Source: Flavobacterium aquidurense (lineage in GTDB: Bacteria > Bacteroidota > Bacteroidia > Flavobacteriales > Flavobacteriaceae). From it: a stretch of DNA of 64,000 bases. This document shows positions 28,308-35,416 of this stretch, piece after piece (position 1 is the stretch's first letter; the number at the start of each line of letters is the position of its first letter). Both the position numbers and the translations under genes were made by a program. The notes beneath the pieces are model-generated. The model was not told where the DNA came from. It saw nothing but the letters and a program-made list of their open reading frames with translations, and searched no databases. Where the stretch lies: assembly GCA_900107365.1 (NCBI GenBank), contig FNPS01000001.1, positions 930,001-994,000 on the forward strand, in the 5' to 3' direction.

Positions 28308-28796
28308 TTATAAAACTTTAATACTTAATCCTTTGATGGTTTGCCAGCCTTCTTTATCCGTCAAACGAATCATAAAATGATAATCACCCGGATCAACATC
28401 AGTCGGAATCAGGATTTCCTGTGATGCTTCGTAACTTTTTTGTCCTACGGGAATAGTAACTGAATTAATATACAACAGTGGGTTTACAGGCTTTTTGACA
28501 GGTTCAGTAGCACAATTATTGACTTCGGTGCTGTGCGTGTGATGGTCAAAATTGTGATGAATGTCAAGACTGTAAGAGCCCAATTCAGTGTTGTCTGTAA
28601 ATTTCGCTCTGAATATAATTTTCTGGCCCCGGGTGACCTGGCTGCATTGTATAGGGAAAGCGTTTGCGGCCGAAGTATCCACTACAGGATACTCCGTATC
28701 AATTTCATTTTTGTCACTATCACAAGAAGTGAAAGCAAAGGCAATGGTGCAAAAAAATACCAGAATTCTGGTTGTTGGGCATGTTAGCGTATTCAT
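28308..28796 (-). CDS. DUF4625 lipoprotein with a histidine cluster
   Basis: 162 residues with a lipoprotein signal ending in FTSC-DSDK. One DUF4625 immunoglobulin-like domain carries the strongly histidine-rich DIHHNFDHHTHST, four of whose residues form HxHH-like metal ligands in a single loop, and the C-terminal strand pattern PGDYHFMIRLTDKEGW. Its stop codon is 1 bp from the receptor start. It probably presents metal to the receptor at the cell surface or periplasmic face. The metal itself cannot be told from sequence. Confidence 0.78.
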   Translation of the reverse strand: MNTLTCPTTRILVFFCTIAFAFTSCDSDKNEIDTEYPVVDTSAANAFPIQCSQVTRGQKIIFRAKFTDNTELGSYSLDIHHNFDHHTHSTEVNNCATEPVKKPVNPLLYINSVTIPVGQKSYEASQEILIPTDVDPGDYHFMIRLTDKEGWQTIKGLSIKVL

Positions 28797-29147
28797 AACT
28801 ATTAAATATGGGTTACAGAGGACTGCATTTCGTGTCAGAAATGGGGTAAAATGTGAAATGTGAAATGCGGAATGTGAATTGTTAAACTGTGAAAAAGTGA
28901 AAAGGAGATGCGAGATGCTAGTGACGCAGAGTATTGTTTCCTAATGAAATAGAAATTATTATAATACGAATGCCTGAATTTACTGGTTTTCGAGGTGAAA
29001 TAATCATGACACGCAAGCATTAAAGACAACGCTGGTGCTATTGTATGCAGGAAAAACGAATAGATACAACGCTTATCAGAAAAATTAATTCTTTTCGGAT
29101 AATTTGCTTGTAAACCCTCTCAAATTTCAAACTTTACTTTTACAGTT
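28797..29147. other. Gene-free stretch of 351 bp inside the metal operon
   Basis: No open frame of interest and no terminator. At 28849-28895 there is a run of imperfect GTGAAA/TGTGAAATG units. The stretch may be an untranslated spacer between the first and second operon genes. Confidence 0.5.
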
Positions 29148-29498
29148 TTAGAAAAGAGGAGGGGCCCTTAGAGAAAATAACGAGCCTTTGAAAAACTCAG
29201 AAAAGGATGAGAAATAAAAATGTACCGTATGGATTAACGGACTATTTTTATAAAACTGAAAACAGCTAAAAGAAAAAGTAGCTACAGGACTAAATTTAAA
29301 ATGACAGATGGTACATTCTTCATTACTATGATCGTGTACTTTTAAATCCGCTTTATTGCTTTGTAATTGCAGTTTTACGCTTTTATGCGAAGTATTGTGA
29401 CTTTGTATGTGTTCATAAGAATGTATCGCCGGAAATAGTATCGCAAATACTACAACCAGTGGTAAGAAAAGAGAAAAGATTCTTAATTTCATTTTCAT
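29148..29498 (-). CDS. Small His/Cys-rich exported protein
   Basis: I start it at the ATG at 29498, because an upstream start at 29588 would lie across a promoter and its dyads. The 116-residue product begins with MKMKLRIFSLFLPLVVVF, a signal or anchor helix. A histidine-rich stretch (SYEHIQSHNTSHK, later KVHDHSNEECTICHF) with a CxxC follows. I recognise no named family, but small proteins with an H-rich part and a C-x-I-C-H-F segment often precede metal receptors in this phylum. It is the first gene after the dyad-flanked promoter. Confidence 0.68.
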   Translation of the reverse strand: MKMKLRIFSLFLPLVVVFAILFPAIHSYEHIQSHNTSHKSVKLQLQSNKADLKVHDHSNEECTICHFKFSPVATFSFSCFQFYKNSPLIHTVHFYFSSFSEFFKGSLFSLRAPPLF

Positions 29499-29518
29499 TC
29501 TAATTAAACTATGCTTAA

Positions 29519-29571
29519 CGCAATGTTGTTGCAAATATATACTTCTTATTTGTAAATGCAACATTGTTTCA
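29519..29571 (-). promoter_or_regulatory. Promoter of the metal operon with two Fur/Zur-like dyads
   Basis: On the minus strand a TTG (29561-29559), a 19-bp spacer and TATATTTG (29539-29532) form a full Bacteroidota promoter 33 bp before the ATG at 29498. A 7-1-7 dyad TGCAACATTGTTTCA (29557-29571) covers the -33 element. A related sequence CGCAATGTTGTTGCA (29519-29533) covers the start-site side of the -7 element. Both share CAATGTTG. The layout fits repression by a Fur-family protein, most likely Zur given the genes behind it. Confidence 0.68.
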
Positions 29572-29593
29572 ATAAAAAAATCAGACATAAAAA

Positions 29594-29621
29594 AATCCTT
29601 ATGTGTAGGTGCATAAGGATT
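29594..29621 (-). terminator. Intrinsic terminator of the 29646-31187 gene
   Basis: Stem AATCCTTATG (29594-29603) with CATAAGGATT (29612-29621) and an 8-base loop. On the minus strand a T-run of seven follows, 25 bp after the stop codon. Confidence 0.9.
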
Positions 29622-29645
29622 AGTATTTTATAGTGAAATCGAGTT

Positions 29646-31187
29646 TTAATTATCGCAAAAAGCGCCAATTTGCTTTAGATGTCTTTCTGTTTGGTATTTA
29701 TTAAAGTTGTCCCATTTTGGGGCAACAGTTGTTTTTTGACCGTACATCGCATCCAGACAAATATTGTTGTCTTTGTAGGTTTCATGTAAAACAGACAGAA
29801 TTTTAAAGAAAAATTCGTCCAGCATTGTGATGGCTTCAAATTCAGATTTTAGCGTATCGTAATTCTCATCTGCCGAATTCAATAATTGAAGTAAATTTAA
29901 AACTTCCTTCTTTTCTTCTTCGTTGATTTCAGTAGCATAACCCATTTTCAATGTTTTAAAAACAAGATTATTCCATGCTTTGCTGTCATGACCCCACTGA
30001 ACATCTGGAAGATTTAAGGAATGCTCACAAATCAGAATGATAGAAAAAAGAACATCATTTAAATATTCTGCAGGAAACTCATCAAAACTTCTGAATTCGA
30101 AACCGCTTTGGTACATTTTTTCCTGATTAAAATCAAGACCCACTTCTGAAAGCATTTCGTATTCCATTTCTGTTTCAATCTGATCGCGCCACCAGATGTT
30201 TTCTTCCTTTTCAAATTTCAATAACTTTCTGAAATTGTCTACGTTGTACGTTAGAATTTTACCTTTTGGCATTGCTTTGTTATACGTTCCAACGCCAATG
30301 TAACGGGACATTGCATTTCGCATAGAACCTAAAGTAAACTTTTTGTCCAGACTGTACTTGTCACTTATCACGCCCATAATATCAGGACTTCCAAGAGTAG
30401 CGATGAAAAAAGGCTCAAACCATTGCAATAAATAAATCGCATTAGCATGTGTTTTTTCAAAATCAGTATAGTCAACAATTCTGCTGTCTTCCGTCAATGA
30501 AGGTAACGTAATATGAAAATGATACGTTCCGTTATTAAACAAAACCAGGTTTTCCTGATTGGTCATGAACATATTAAGTCCGTTGTTGTAATCCGGAAAA
30601 TTTAATTTTCCATTTAAAACAGATGATTCATTGATTTTATCTAAAAATAACTTTTTGGTTGCTTTTAGTTCTTTGCAGGAATCAGCAATGGTTCTGTTTT
30701 CAAAATATTTGGTTACAAATTCGATAGAATCGCCATCAAAATGTACAGATCCCATCGTTTTGTTTCTTTGGGTAATCATACTTTGAATGTTGTAAGGCTG
30801 ATCTTCAAGGAAAAGTTCCATGATCGATTTCCCAAGATATTCAGGGTTTTCAATTGGCTGTGCGTTTTCTTCGCCAGTTGCCGTATCAATCAATGGTTTT
30901 ATTGGCGATAACATTTTGTGCTGATAATTGATATCCAGTTTTTCAAGTGAATGACTGTTCATCATTCGGCTTACTTTGTAACTTTCTTTTGAGTTAAAAG
31001 CTTTTTTCAAAACAGGAGCAAGGCTTTCTGGTTTGTAGCATTTTCTATAGTCGATACTGTATTTCTCAAAACCAATTTTTTCTTGTATAAACGCACCAGA
31101 AACTATTAAGGATTCCTCAAATTGCATGTAGGTTTCGTTTTCTAATCCAATTCCCCAATAATATTTTTTTGTCTGATTGTCTTTCAT
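29646..31187 (-). CDS. Possible glutamate-cysteine-ligase-fold protein
   Basis: 513 residues, cytoplasmic, no membrane segment. The opening YYWGIGLENETYMQFEE resembles the GxExE nucleotide/metal motif of the glutamate-cysteine ligase and carboxylate-amine ligase superfamily. A later helix HANAIYLLQWFEPFFIATLGSPD matches the shape of that fold's conserved region, in which a helix ends in a P-x-x-x-A-x-x-x-S-P turn, and LGSMRNAMSRYIGVGTYN follows. I could not match the rest to a named member. It stands alone with its own terminator. The assignment is tentative; an unrelated fold is possible. Confidence 0.45.
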   Translation of the reverse strand: MKDNQTKKYYWGIGLENETYMQFEESLIVSGAFIQEKIGFEKYSIDYRKCYKPESLAPVLKKAFNSKESYKVSRMMNSHSLEKLDINYQHKMLSPIKPLIDTATGEENAQPIENPEYLGKSIMELFLEDQPYNIQSMITQRNKTMGSVHFDGDSIEFVTKYFENRTIADSCKELKATKKLFLDKINESSVLNGKLNFPDYNNGLNMFMTNQENLVLFNNGTYHFHITLPSLTEDSRIVDYTDFEKTHANAIYLLQWFEPFFIATLGSPDIMGVISDKYSLDKKFTLGSMRNAMSRYIGVGTYNKAMPKGKILTYNVDNFRKLLKFEKEENIWWRDQIETEMEYEMLSEVGLDFNQEKMYQSGFEFRSFDEFPAEYLNDVLFSIILICEHSLNLPDVQWGHDSKAWNNLVFKTLKMGYATEINEEEKKEVLNLLQLLNSADENYDTLKSEFEAITMLDEFFFKILSVLHETYKDNNICLDAMYGQKTTVAPKWDNFNKYQTERHLKQIGAFCDN

Positions 31188-31621
31188 TTATACTAATTTT
31201 CTTTTTATGGTTGATACTACTTTAAAGTTGTTTTTTTTATTAAGAGATACACATCCAATTGATCAAAACCAGAGACAAAGCAGCTTTAACGGATCGCATA
31301 AATTGTTGCCTCCATTAAAAAAGTTTATTCGACTTTTAGAATTTTAGAAATGTATTATAGTTTTAGGAATTTTGCACTTGTATCAACTGAATGACTGATA
31401 AAAAAGTAAAATTTTACAAAGGGGCTTATAAAATTATAATGATCACTAATTACTTTTATATCAATAATTTAAGCAGATAAATAGCCTAATTGTATTTTTT
31501 AGCTATTCCTGTTTTTTCCAAGTTGCAAAAGTAGTTATTTATTATGTTATTTCCAAGTGGTTAACACGCTGAAAATCAATTAATTTTTTGAATGTTTGAC
31601 CAGAAGCTTTGTAGGCTTATT
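31188..31621. other. Gene-free stretch of 434 bp
   Basis: Only AT-rich sequence. A minus-strand TACTTTTG (31533-31526) matches the -7 consensus but lies about 340 bp from the next start, so I give it little weight. Confidence 0.5.
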
Positions 31622-32359
31622 TTATTCATGATAGTAAAACACAAAAGAGGAATATAATTCATCGTTCCACCAGTCTTTTCTTACTTCCGAAAAATAATTG
31701 TAATTCAGCTTTCCTGCCTGAGATTGCAAGGGATAAACGACAACACCATTTTCGCGATACGCTTTATGTAAATCAGTTTCCGGAACAACTGGAACGATAT
31801 GTCCTGAAAGTCCTTTTTCTCTTCTTTTGGCGCAAATGATTCCAATTCCGCCATTTTCATTTACCTTATTCTGAATTTCCTCAGCACTATCCATTTTCTC
31901 CCAGCCAAAATTAGGTCCCCATTCCAAAAACCAGTCGGTAATGGCGCTGGAATAAATTCGGTCTACGGTTTGCTCAAAAACAGCTTCGACGTCTTGCCCT
32001 TGTGCCATTTTTTCGAGAGATTCATCCGTCCACCAAACTGTCGGAAGATATACTTTCGAGAAATAACAATAATCGTATGAGTAGACATTGCAATAGGTAT
32101 CTTCTACTGTTCGCTGATATCTAATATTATTTTCGACATCCAGTTTAGCAATAAGCTGGTGAATGCTTTCTTTTTTACTGGCAACATCCGTTAAATCTCT
32201 ATACGGAATGGTGGAATCACTAAGTGGTGTTTCTTTCATTTCCGCAGAATCTAAACGAGATTCCGGATGGGGTAATAAATCGGCTTCTTTTATTTGAGGA
32301 TATGTAATTGGATTATTTTCCAGAGGTAACGATGCTACTGATTCTATATGTTTTTCCAT
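31622..32359 (-). CDS. NlpC/P60- or CHAP-like cysteine hydrolase candidate
   Basis: 245 residues without a signal peptide. The first 75 are polar and probably disordered. The core shows C90 in EDTYCNVYSYDYCYF and H187 in LSGHIVPVVPE. This Cys-then-His arrangement, with GWEKMDSAEEIQNKVNENGG between, is seen in peptidoglycan amidase/endopeptidase-like proteins that begin TYCN and end GHIAxV. It could also be an effector or a non-catalytic relative. It stands alone between gaps of 434 and 156 bp. Confidence 0.55.
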   Translation of the reverse strand: MEKHIESVASLPLENNPITYPQIKEADLLPHPESRLDSAEMKETPLSDSTIPYRDLTDVASKKESIHQLIAKLDVENNIRYQRTVEDTYCNVYSYDYCYFSKVYLPTVWWTDESLEKMAQGQDVEAVFEQTVDRIYSSAITDWFLEWGPNFGWEKMDSAEEIQNKVNENGGIGIICAKRREKGLSGHIVPVVPETDLHKAYRENGVVVYPLQSQAGKLNYNYFSEVRKDWWNDELYSSFVFYYHE

Positions 32360-32515
32360 TATGACTTCTTAAAATTAATTGACTTAACAGTATAGAAACT
32401 GAATTCTTGTACCATTATTATTGTCAGCTAAAAAAGTAAATATAACAATTTTAAGTTTCTGAGGAATTTTGACAGAAGAAAATAGTAAAAAAATAATTTA
32501 AGTTTTCCCATGACA

Positions 32516-33055
32516 TTATACAAAAAGTTGCTCTTCCTCTCTTTCCTTATCTGATAATTCCTTTGCAAAACCTTCACTCTTTCTAATAAGTGCAATTCTG
32601 GGACTTTTTACAAATTCGATAAGATTAAAATCAGAAAATTGGACAACTAAGTCATTGATTTCTTCTTCGTTTCCGGTAGCCTGGAATATGGTATAATCTC
32701 TTTCGATTGAAACTGCCGTGACAGCAGCATTATTTAGGAAAAAGTTTAAATTTTCCTGATAGAGGATTGATGTTAGCACTTTAAAAAGAGCAATTTGTTT
32801 CCAGATGATGTCTTCATTGGTATTGCAATAACATTTATAAACTTCAATTATTTTTTCAATTTGGGGAACTAAATTTTTGACGATTTCATAAGTTTCTGTT
32901 ACCACGATTGTAAAACGAGATATTTGATCCACTTCAGAAGAAGAAAAGTTGAAGCTTTCTATTTTAATTTTTTTCCTTGAAAAGATTAAAGTGATTTTTT
33001 GGAACAATTGTACTTGATCTTCGGCATAAATGGTAAAAGTGTATTGTTTTTTCAT
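32516..33055 (-). CDS. ilvN: Acetolactate synthase small-subunit-like protein (ACT domains), orphan
   Basis: 179 residues. An N-terminal ACT domain (about 3-78; YTFTIYAEDQVQLFQKITLIFSRKKI) is followed by a second ACT-like half (85-160), the layout of IlvN/IlvH. The small subunit gives the catalytic subunit feedback control by valine, isoleucine or leucine. No ilvB, ilvC or ilvD lies next to it, and downstream is an unrelated gene, so it is an orphan, perhaps a second copy. Conserved positions such as ISRFTIVV are kept, while glycines near the effector loop are mostly replaced. Two leader-peptide attenuators precede it. Confidence 0.78.
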   Translation of the reverse strand: MKKQYTFTIYAEDQVQLFQKITLIFSRKKIKIESFNFSSSEVDQISRFTIVVTETYEIVKNLVPQIEKIIEVYKCYCNTNEDIIWKQIALFKVLTSILYQENLNFFLNNAAVTAVSIERDYTIFQATGNEEEINDLVVQFSDFNLIEFVKSPRIALIRKSEGFAKELSDKEREEEQLFV

Positions 33056-33104
33056 GGCTGTTTCTTTATGAGTATGTATTAATTGTTAGGTTATTTTCAA
33101 AAAA

Positions 33105-33135
33105 AAACCTTCCTCGTTTTGACAGAGAAAGGTTT
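33105..33135 (-). terminator. Second attenuator terminator (T2)
   Basis: An 11-bp stem (33105-33115 with 33125-33135, one G-U pair) and a 9-base loop; core CCTTCCTC / GAGAAAGG. On the minus strand it ends in a run of about nine T. It stands between the second leader peptide and the ilvN-like gene, 49 bp before the ATG. Confidence 0.88.
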
Positions 33136-33164
33136 TTATTAGTATGCAATAGATTCCTGACTCG

Positions 33165-33221
33165 TCATGTGATACGAATACTAATAATTGCGATAATACT
33201 GTTAGTTGCTACGTTTTTCAT
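33165..33221 (-). CDS. Second isoleucine-rich leader peptide
   Basis: An 18-codon frame starting ATG at 33221 and stopping TGA at 33165. It begins MKNVATNS and then has Ile at positions 9, 10, 12, 13, 15 and 17 (segment SIIAIISIRIT). Six isoleucines in 18 residues, set ahead of a terminator and a gene of branched-chain amino acid synthesis, is the mark of an attenuator leader. Ribosome stalling on these codons when Ile-tRNA is scarce would favour read-through into the gene. It starts 16 bp after the first terminator. Confidence 0.8.
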   Translation of the reverse strand: MKNVATNSIIAIISIRIT

Positions 33222-33236
33222 AGTTGCTCAAAATAG

Positions 33237-33267
33237 AAAAGACCTCCTGAGTACGGGGAGGTCTTTT
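33237..33267 (-). terminator. First attenuator terminator (T1)
   Basis: Stem AAAAGACCTCC / GGAGGTCTTTT (33237-33247 with 33257-33267), 9-base loop, followed on the minus strand by TTTTCTATTTT. It lies 23 bp after the stop of the first leader peptide. The leader's end carries GAGGT (33303-33299 on the minus strand), which could pair with ACCTC of this stem as an antiterminator. Confidence 0.9.
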
Positions 33268-33289
33268 CAAATTATATCTTTAAATATAT

Positions 33290-33364
33290 TTATACAACAC
33301 CTCTCTGTAGACATCTAATAATGGCTACACTAATAATAATAGAGATGTTAATACTGTTTTTCAT
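33290..33364 (-). CDS. First isoleucine/valine-rich leader peptide
   Basis: A 24-codon frame, ATG at 33364 and TAA at 33290. It begins MKNSINISIIISVAII and ends LQRGVV. Ile stands at 5, 7, 9, 10, 11, 15 and 16, Val at 13, 23 and 24, Leu at 19: eleven of 24 are branched-chain residues. A -7 box TACATTTG lies 16 bp upstream, so the transcript begins almost at the leader. The isoleucine codons lie early enough that a stalled ribosome would leave the GAGGT tail free. Confidence 0.85.
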   Translation of the reverse strand: MKNSINISIIISVAIIRCLQRGVV

Positions 33365-33380
33365 TTCTTTTTGTGAATTG

Positions 33381-33388
33381 CAAATGTA
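33381..33388 (-). promoter_or_regulatory. -7 box ahead of the attenuator leaders
   Basis: Minus strand TACATTTG, a perfect TAnnTTTG. The transcript would start about 10 bp before the first leader ATG. I see no TTG at the standard -33 distance. Confidence 0.6.
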
Positions 33389-33479
33389 TTGATTTTTAAT
33401 TAATCGGGTTGTTTTAATTTGTAATATGCAATTATAATATCTTTTAAAAACCAATATAAATACTATAACCTATTTTTTT

Positions 33480-33487
33480 TACTTTTG
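33480..33487 (+). promoter_or_regulatory. -7 box of the oxidoreductase gene
   Basis: TACTTTTG on the plus strand matches TAnnTTTG and stands 54 bp before the ATG at 33542, diverging from the attenuator promoter. Confidence 0.5.
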
Positions 33488-33541
33488 TTAAAGCGTTATC
33501 GGGATTGTGTTAAGTTGTTTTTACTTTTTAAAAATATATTT

Positions 33542-34186
33542 ATGAAAGCATTAGTTATTGGAGCGACAGGTTCGACAGGAGAATTTTTGGTTGACGAACT
33601 TTTAGCAGATGCAGCTTATACATCAGTTACTGTTTTTGTTAGAAGAACAATAGGAAAGCAAGATCCAAAGTTGACAGAACAAATTATCGATTTTTCTACT
33701 ATTGATTCTTATAAAGATTTAATAGTGGGTGATGTCTTTTTTTCTTGTTTGGGAACAACACTTAAAGCCGCCGGATCAAAAGAGAATCAAACAAAAATTG
33801 ATTTTGATATTCCTGTAACGTTTGCACGATTAGCAAAAGAAAACGGAGTTCCCTCTTTTGTATTACTGTCGGCTTACGGAGCCTCTGTAGAAAGCAAGGT
33901 TTTTTATTCTCAAATAAAAGGAAAATTGGAAGATGAGATTGCAAAACTTGATTTCAAACAATATATTATTTTCAAACCCGGATTACTTTCAAGAGCCGGC
34001 ACGGATCGATTTGGTGAAAAAGTGATGGATAATCTTCTAAAATTTGCCAATGCAATAGGTTTGTTTAGAAAATTCAGACCATTAGCAACCAGTATTTTGG
34101 CAAAGAAATTAGCAATGGCACCAAAAGTGTTATCTAATGGAACTTCTGTCATTAAATTGGATGAAATATTCCGTTTTGGGGAATGA
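33542..34186 (+). CDS. NAD(P)-binding Rossmann-fold oxidoreductase (atypical SDR)
   Basis: 214 residues from the ATG at 33542. I prefer it to a TTG start at 33485 because MKALVIGATGSTGEF begins the first strand and P-loop in the usual way, and a -7 box lies between the two starts. The glycine motif GATGSTG is at 7-13. It resembles atypical SDRs of the HTATIP2/NmrA type, in which the standard YxxxK is relaxed (here FVLLSAYGASVESKVFYSQIKGKLE). Probably a monomeric reductase or redox sensor; substrate unknown. Divergent from the ilvN-like gene. Confidence 0.82.
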   Translation: MKALVIGATGSTGEFLVDELLADAAYTSVTVFVRRTIGKQDPKLTEQIIDFSTIDSYKDLIVGDVFFSCLGTTLKAAGSKENQTKIDFDIPVTFARLAKENGVPSFVLLSAYGASVESKVFYSQIKGKLEDEIAKLDFKQYIIFKPGLLSRAGTDRFGEKVMDNLLKFANAIGLFRKFRPLATSILAKKLAMAPKVLSNGTSVIKLDEIFRFGE

Positions 34187-34236
34187 TGGCATAAAATTTA
34201 TTTTTATAATCATTTAAAAAAATATCCTTGCCGTAA

Positions 34237-34260
34237 CTCTCTCTCTCTCTCTCTCTCTCT
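34237..34260. repeat. (CT)12 dinucleotide tract
   Basis: Twelve CT units lie between the converging ends of the oxidoreductase (34186) and the DUF4386 gene (34278). A following GAGAG could fold back on it. It is outside all coding frames. Confidence 0.9.
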
Positions 34261-34277
34261 TTGAGAGTCTAAGCATA

Positions 34278-34970
34278 TTAGGTTAATATCGTTTTTTCTT
34301 TTGCACCCATAATAAGAAGCCACAAACAGATTCCGATTTCTCCCAAGGCCGAAGGAATGCTTACATATTTAGAGAATCCATAATCAGAATAATCAGGGAT
34401 TAAAGTATTTCCGAAAAAATTTATGAGGTAGCCAAAACACCCCATTATCAGTAAAACGCCAAAAAATTTAGGTAAAAAGCCGGATTGGTATACCAAATAA
34501 CCAAACGGAAATAACCACAGTCCCCAAAATATCGAAACCATTAATATGCCATTATCATATTGATTGAGATAAAACATGATCTGCGATTTCAATTGTTCAT
34601 TTGAAAAAATAGTATGATTTTCACCATTGATGAGCGACAGTACAGCGAATTTATTCTGGATATTTAAAAAGGAAACCGGAACACTAATTATGGCTAAAAG
34701 AACCATCAATTTTGCATACAATTCATTTACCGGTGCAAGGAGTTTATAAAGAGCAACAGGCAACATTAAAAAGAAAATATAACAGATTACACCACTCACA
34801 ATTCCAAACCTAAAAAGTGTCTGAGATGCTTTTATAGCATTAAAAGTCTCCGTTGGATTATCCCAAAAAATAAGTTTAGAAGGTACATAAGCCAGGCTAA
34901 AAAAACCGGTTAACACAACAACGAGATAGAGTAACCCTGCAATTCTAGCCTTTTTTTTATTTGATGTCAT
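34278..34970 (-). CDS. DUF4386-family membrane protein
   Basis: 230 residues with six hydrophobic helices, matching the DUF4386 family: ARIAGLLYLVVVLTGFFSLAY at the start, an extracytoplasmic loop around 30-45 (FWDNPTETFNAIK), and FLPKFFGVLLIMGCFGYLINF later. Function unknown in the family. It follows the DUF6326 gene by 11 bp, so they form a two-gene operon. Nothing in the sequence points to transport substrates. Confidence 0.82.
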   Translation of the reverse strand: MTSNKKKARIAGLLYLVVVLTGFFSLAYVPSKLIFWDNPTETFNAIKASQTLFRFGIVSGVICYIFFLMLPVALYKLLAPVNELYAKLMVLLAIISVPVSFLNIQNKFAVLSLINGENHTIFSNEQLKSQIMFYLNQYDNGILMVSIFWGLWLFPFGYLVYQSGFLPKFFGVLLIMGCFGYLINFFGNTLIPDYSDYGFSKYVSIPSALGEIGICLWLLIMGAKEKTILT

Positions 34971-34981
34971 ATTGAAATTAT

Positions 34982-35416
34982 TTAGATGGTTTCCTGTAAG
35001 TCGGTTTGTTTAGGCCAATTAAATGCTTTCCATACAATTATTGCTGTAATGATGCTTTCGAGAATCGCATAAAAAACATAAAAAGCTCTCCATTCCGAAA
35101 ATGAAGTGACGGCAATCAACAGCATAATGGCAGTAAAAAAAAGACCAAAAATAATGTTTAACACTTTGTTTACGATTGGTTTTAGTAGTATTGACAAAGC
35201 AACCATCAGCGCCGGAATTGCTAATAACAACGAAGCCATAAATAATTTTTGAGGATTATCAAGTAAACTGGTTCCTTCCATTATTCCCGATGTTTTTCCG
35301 GGAACATATAGTTCAAAATAGTCTCCATACAGGTACAAAAATGTCACAGAAGCCCATAGCAGGGCAAGTTTAATTTTGATATTGATTTTGAAATCTTCAA
35401 GAATAGTTTTTTTCAT
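34982..35416 (-). CDS. DUF6326-type four-helix membrane protein
   Basis: 144 residues, four hydrophobic helices (about 15-30, 57-78, 85-105 and 110-130), with a first loop containing YGDYFELYVPGKTSG typical of the DUF6326 family. Function unknown. It is the first gene of a pair with the DUF4386 gene. Small DUF6326/DUF4386 pairs recur in Bacteroidota, but I know of no assigned role. Confidence 0.72.
   Translation of the reverse strand: MKKTILEDFKINIKIKLALLWASVTFLYLYGDYFELYVPGKTSGIMEGTSLLDNPQKLFMASLLLAIPALMVALSILLKPIVNKVLNIIFGLFFTAIMLLIAVTSFSEWRAFYVFYAILESIITAIIVWKAFNWPKQTDLQETI

Noticed and set aside
28849..28895. GTGAAA/TGTGAAATG units
   Set aside because: Degenerate and of unequal spacing; low-complexity drift is a simpler explanation than operator sites or a CRISPR.
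34237..34260. Phase-variation switch of a coding gene
   Set aside because: The CT tract is beyond both stop codons, so slippage cannot shift a reading frame.
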